NCBI RefSeq assembly: GCF_020860125.1
Contig: NZ_JAJBUX010000032.1
Span: 1-25,528 of the forward strand
Length of the DNA stretch: 25,528 nucleotides
From: Cloacibacillus sp.
Lineage (GTDB): Bacteria; Synergistota; Synergistia; Synergistales; Synergistaceae
Direction: 5' to 3'
How positions within the stretch are numbered: position 1 is the first letter of the stretch; the number at the start of each line of letters is the position of its first letter. The notes beneath the pieces are model-generated. The model searched no databases and was not told the DNA's origin. It worked only from the letters and a program-made list of their open reading frames with translations. Shown one piece after another: positions 22,742-25,528 of the stretch. The position numbers and the translations under genes are program-made.

Positions 22742-23002
22742 ATGTCAGTTCGTATTCGTCTTTCCCGTCACGGGAAAAAGAAGGCTCCTTTTTATCGTCT
22801 GGTAGTGGCCGACTCTCATTCACCGAGAGACGGACGCTTCATTGAGATACTGGGCACATACAACCCGCTCATGGAGCCCGCAGAGATCAAAATAGACGCG
22901 GAACGCGCGGCGCATTGGCTGGCCAACGGAGCTTCTCCGTCGGACACGGCGAAGGTGCTGCTTAAAAAAGCGGGAATCATCGACGCTCCCGCAGCGGAAT
23001 AG
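22742..23002 (+). CDS. rpsP: 30S ribosomal protein bS16
   Basis: 86 residues, standard for bS16. It begins MSVRIRLSRHGKKKAPFYRL and continues DSHSPRDGRFIEILGTYNPL, the family signature. It binds 16S rRNA and assists early 30S assembly. ATG 22742 is chosen over the upstream frame opening at 22730 because it has AGGAGG (22725-22730) and matches the universal MSVRIRL start. A TATAAT at 22692-22697 in the preceding 119-base gap could be an internal promoter, but no good -35 is seen. It is followed by khpA after 13 bases, and its stop codon overlaps the khpA ribosome site. Confidence 0.97.
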   Translation: MSVRIRLSRHGKKKAPFYRLVVADSHSPRDGRFIEILGTYNPLMEPAEIKIDAERAAHWLANGASPSDTAKVLLKKAGIIDAPAAE

Positions 23003-23015
23003 GTGGACGCAGGAT

Positions 23016-23261
23016 ATGGCAAATTATGTCGACCTCGTTGACCTGATAGTACGTCGGCTCGTCACCAAGCCAGAAGAGGTCTCTGTCGCGGAGGAACGCT
23101 CCGAGGCGGGCGCCATCCTTATCACAATAAGGGTGGCCTCAGATGACATCGGCCGCGTAATCGGCAAGAAAGGTTCCACGATCAACGCCATCCGCCACGT
23201 AGCGAAAGCCGCTTCGATAAAGTCCGGCGAAAAGGTGGATGTTGATGTCAAAGAAGACTGA
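23016..23261 (+). CDS. khpA: KH-domain RNA-binding protein KhpA
   Basis: 81 residues, a single KH domain. The signature GKKG loop is in DDIGRVIGKKGSTINAIRHV, between two helices, with the preceding strand AGAILITIRVAS. It binds RNA, often as a dimer with KhpB, and its position between rpsP and rimM is conserved in many bacteria. AGGTGG (23001-23006) serves as ribosome site. The 3' end overlaps the chosen rimM start by 17 bases, so the two are translationally coupled. Confidence 0.95.
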   Translation: MANYVDLVDLIVRRLVTKPEEVSVAEERSEAGAILITIRVASDDIGRVIGKKGSTINAIRHVAKAASIKSGEKVDVDVKED

Positions 23262-23790
23262 GGGAGCCTCAGCGGGGAGATACGAGATCGGTAAGATCGT
23301 GGGGGTCCACGGTGTGCGCGGCGATATGCTGCTGCTGCCGCAGACGGACTTCCCCGAGCGGTTTCTGGGCATGAAAGAACTCGACGTCACCGTCGCGGGA
23401 AAGCCCATGCGCACCTTCAAGGTGTGCAGGATCGAGCCATACGAGGGAAAAAATACCTTCTTTCTTCGCCTTCAGGGAGTGGAAGACCGCGACGCGGCCG
23501 AAACCCTGAAGGGCGCCGTCATCACGGTCGCGGAGGATGAGCGGATGGAGCTTGAGGAGGATGAATACTGGCTGGACGATATTATCGGCCTTACGGTGTT
23601 CGACCAGACCACGGGTGAGCGGCTCGGAGAGATAACGGAAGTCATCTACACGGGCAGCAACGATGTCTATGTCGTGAAGACTCCTGATGGCGCCTCGAAA
23701 GCGATACCTGCGGTCGCCGATGTGATAGAAAAGGTTGATGTGGCAAACGGCACCATGACAGTAAATGTTCCGGAGGGTCTGTGGGACTGA
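23245..23790 (+). CDS. rimM: Ribosome maturation factor RimM
   Basis: 181 residues. The N-terminal RimM barrel has YEIGKIVGVHGVRGDMLLLP followed by DFPERF. The C-terminal PRC-barrel has EYWLDDIIGLTVFD, GERLGEITEVIYTGSNDVYV, and IPAVADVIEKVDV. It acts in 30S assembly through uS19 and the head of 16S rRNA. Two in-frame ATGs exist: 23239 directly abuts AGGTGG (23233-23238), while 23245 is six bases away and is preferred. It overlaps the end of khpA. The trmD start follows its stop by one base. Confidence 0.95.
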   Translation: MSKKTEGASAGRYEIGKIVGVHGVRGDMLLLPQTDFPERFLGMKELDVTVAGKPMRTFKVCRIEPYEGKNTFFLRLQGVEDRDAAETLKGAVITVAEDERMELEEDEYWLDDIIGLTVFDQTTGERLGEITEVIYTGSNDVYVVKTPDGASKAIPAVADVIEKVDVANGTMTVNVPEGLWD

Positions 23791-23791
23791 T

Positions 23792-25045
23792 ATGAAAATA
23801 TCGATCATCACCGCTTTCCCAGAGCTTATGCGCAACTATCTTGCCGTCAGCGTCCTCGGACGCGGGATCGCGGCGGGGAAGTTGGAGGTCGAGGTCATCG
23901 ACATCAGAGACTTTGCGGAGGGTGATTACCGGCAGATAGACGATTACTGCTACGGCAGCGGCGGCATGATGCTGATGGCTGAACCGCTGGCGAAGGCGCT
24001 GGCCTCCGTTTCGGCGGAGACAAAGCCCTATGTCGTCTACCCGAGCCCGCAGGGGACGCATCTCTATCAGGAGCTTGTGGAAGACCTCTCGCGCAAGGAA
24101 CATCTGGTGATAATCTGCGGCCATTACGAAGGTGTGGACGAACGTTTCACGCAAAAGTATGTGGACGCGGAGATATCGCTCGGCGACTTTGTGCTCACCG
24201 GCGGCGAAATGCCGGCGATGGCGATAGTGGACGCGGTCTCGCGCCTCATTCCTGGGGTGGTCGGCAAGAATTCTTCGGTCACGGAGGATTCCTTCTACAG
24301 CGGAATGCTGGACACGCCGCATTACACGCGCCCGGCCGAATGGCGGGGAGAGCGTGTTCCCGAGGTGCTGACGAACGGCGACGCGAAGGCCATCGACCGG
24401 TGGCGCAGACGCCGTTCCGTTGAGCGGACGCTTGACCGGCGGCCGGACGTCGCGGCAAGGGCGGGCATAATGCCCTGGCTGTCAGGCGGCGCCTACGTCA
24501 TGGAGGTGCATTATCCGGTGCTCGACAAGCACGGGGAGAAGTCCTCCACCGCGATAACGGGGATGGATCTGCACGATATCGCGCGTGCCTGCCGTACCTA
24601 CGGAATAAAGAAATACCTGCTGGTGACGCCGCTTGCCCAGCAGCGCGAGATGGCGAAGCGGATCGCCGGACACTGGACGTCCGGCTGGGGGGCGGAATAC
24701 AACCCCGACCGCAAAGAGGCCTTCTCGACGCTGAAGATTTTCGCCTCCGTCCAGAAGGCGCTGGGCTGGCTCTCGGAGAGGGAAAAGAAAGATCCCTTCA
24801 AGATAGCCACCACGGCGAAGCGTCACGCGGGAGCCCGGCACTGGCTCACCCTTAAGAGGGAGATCCTCAGAAAGGACCACAGCCCGGTCTTTTTGTTCGG
24901 GACGGGCTGGGGGCTTCACGACGAGGTCATGGAGATGGCCGACGCGGTGATGACGCCGATAATGGGCGGCTGCGACGGCTGGAATCACCTTTCCGTGAGA
25001 AGCGCCGTCAGCATAACGCTCGACAGGTTTTTTGGCTGGCGGTAA
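23792..25045 (+). CDS. trmD: TrmD tRNA (guanine37-N1)-methyltransferase fused to a second SPOUT methyltransferase domain
   Basis: 417 residues, far longer than the usual 230-260. Residues 1-230 are TrmD: start MKISIITAFPELM, DDYCYGSGGMMLM, the knot region VIICGHYEGVDERF, and SLGDFVLTGGEMPAM with the conserved Asp. TrmD methylates N1 of G37 next to the anticodon to prevent frameshifting. Residues 231-417 form another SPOUT-type domain (YVMEVHYPVLDKHGEKSST, ITGMDLHDIARACRTYGIKK, FLFGTGWGLHDEVMEM, NHLSVRSAVSITLDRFF) matching the TM1570-like RNA methyltransferase family. From memory, TM1570 is encoded separately just after trmD in Thermotoga. The target of the second domain is unknown. The frame is continuous. 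The ATG lies one base after the rimM stop; GGAGGG is 14 bases upstream. Confidence 0.93.
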   Translation: MKISIITAFPELMRNYLAVSVLGRGIAAGKLEVEVIDIRDFAEGDYRQIDDYCYGSGGMMLMAEPLAKALASVSAETKPYVVYPSPQGTHLYQELVEDLSRKEHLVIICGHYEGVDERFTQKYVDAEISLGDFVLTGGEMPAMAIVDAVSRLIPGVVGKNSSVTEDSFYSGMLDTPHYTRPAEWRGERVPEVLTNGDAKAIDRWRRRRSVERTLDRRPDVAARAGIMPWLSGGAYVMEVHYPVLDKHGEKSSTAITGMDLHDIARACRTYGIKKYLLVTPLAQQREMAKRIAGHWTSGWGAEYNPDRKEAFSTLKIFASVQKALGWLSEREKKDPFKIATTAKRHAGARHWLTLKREILRKDHSPVFLFGTGWGLHDEVMEMADAVMTPIMGGCDGWNHLSVRSAVSITLDRFFGWR

Positions 25046-25154
25046 GAGCCGGTGATCAAAGAGGTAAAAGGATTGGCGCGCGGGAGACCGCGGAGCCTTT
25101 CGAAAGATAAAAATCAATAAACAAAAGATAATATAAAGAAGGAGGGAAAACCTC

Positions 25155-25517
25155 ATGCAGGATCCCAGAATAGCTCTGGTTGAGAAGAAATTCCATAAAG
25201 ACGCAGATTCGATCCCTGAATTCCGTTCAGGGGATACAGTCAAGGTCCACGTTAAAGTAAAAGAGGGAAACCGCGAACGTATCCAGGTATTTGAAGGCGT
25301 AGTGATTGGCCGCCAGCACGGCGGGCTCCGCGAGAACTTCATCGTCCGCAAGATGTCGAACGGCATCGGTGTGGAAAGAATCTTCCCCGTCCACTGTCCC
25401 TCGATCGACAAGATCGAAGTGACGCGCAAGGGCCGCGTGCGCCGCGCGAAGCTCTACTATCTCCGTAAGCTCAGCGGTAAGGCCGCGCGTATTAAAGAGC
25501 GCAGAGACTTCCATTAA
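25155..25517 (+). CDS. rplS: 50S ribosomal protein bL19
   Basis: 120 residues, standard for bL19. Signatures include FRSGDTVKVHVKVKEGNRER, VFEGVVIGRQHGG, ENFIVRKMSNGIGVERIFPV and RKGRVRRAKLYYLRKLSGKA. It sits at the 30S-50S interface. AAGGAGG lies about nine bases before the ATG. A 109-base gap separates it from trmD; no convincing internal promoter or terminator was seen there, so it is probably the last or a late gene of the operon, which leaves the window after 25517. Confidence 0.97.
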   Translation: MQDPRIALVEKKFHKDADSIPEFRSGDTVKVHVKVKEGNRERIQVFEGVVIGRQHGGLRENFIVRKMSNGIGVERIFPVHCPSIDKIEVTRKGRVRRAKLYYLRKLSGKAARIKERRDFH

Positions 25518-25528
25518 ATCGGCGTTTA

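Overview
The window is a stretch of bacterial chromosome with moderately high G+C genes and AT-rich spacers. Two TRAP-type uptake systems (TAXI and DctP), the ylxM-ffh-rpsP-khpA-rimM-trmD-rplS order, and a TrmD fused to a second SPOUT methyltransferase domain suggest an anaerobic, amino-acid-using Gram-negative-type bacterium, most likely Synergistota (Cloacibacillus-like). This is inference from gene content and was not checked by a database search.

Layout. Positions 1-791 (minus strand) are the end of a surface-polysaccharide cluster: a truncated NAD-dependent epimerase and an initiating sugar-phosphate transferase, with overlapping ends. Positions 910-3477 (minus) hold a large superfamily 2 helicase with about six helicase-associated repeats. 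An XRE-type repressor follows at 3747-4187 (plus); its promoter is bracketed by two near-identical 14-bp repeats. Positions 4322-7564 (minus) hold a DEDDh exonuclease downstream of a UvrA-like ABC ATPase that lacks the UvrB-binding domain. Positions 7798-8370 (plus) are a flavodoxin-fold reductase with an iron-sulfur-type cysteine motif.

Positions 8826-11851 are a complete TAXI-TRAP transporter (binding protein plus fused permease) with a strong stem-loop between the two genes. Positions 12038-15868 pair a lipoprotein sugar-type binding protein with a hybrid histidine kinase and no transporter, suggesting a ligand-sensing module. Positions 15969-17774 (minus) hold an AraC/GyrI-like regulator and an uncharacterised GNAT-like protein.

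The most notable element is the cysE leader (17878-18050). It encodes a short peptide with four consecutive Cys codons, then stem-loops, a strong intrinsic terminator, and the serine acetyltransferase gene at 18069-18785. This is the layout of ribosome-mediated attenuation by cysteine supply. An orphan DctP binding protein (19302-20303) follows.

Positions 20858-25517 are a housekeeping translation and secretion operon. It starts from a promoter with consensus -35 and -10 hexamers and 17-bp spacing, and runs ylxM, ffh, rpsP, khpA, rimM, trmD (fusion), rplS. No tRNA, rRNA, CRISPR array, insertion sequence or phage gene was recognised.
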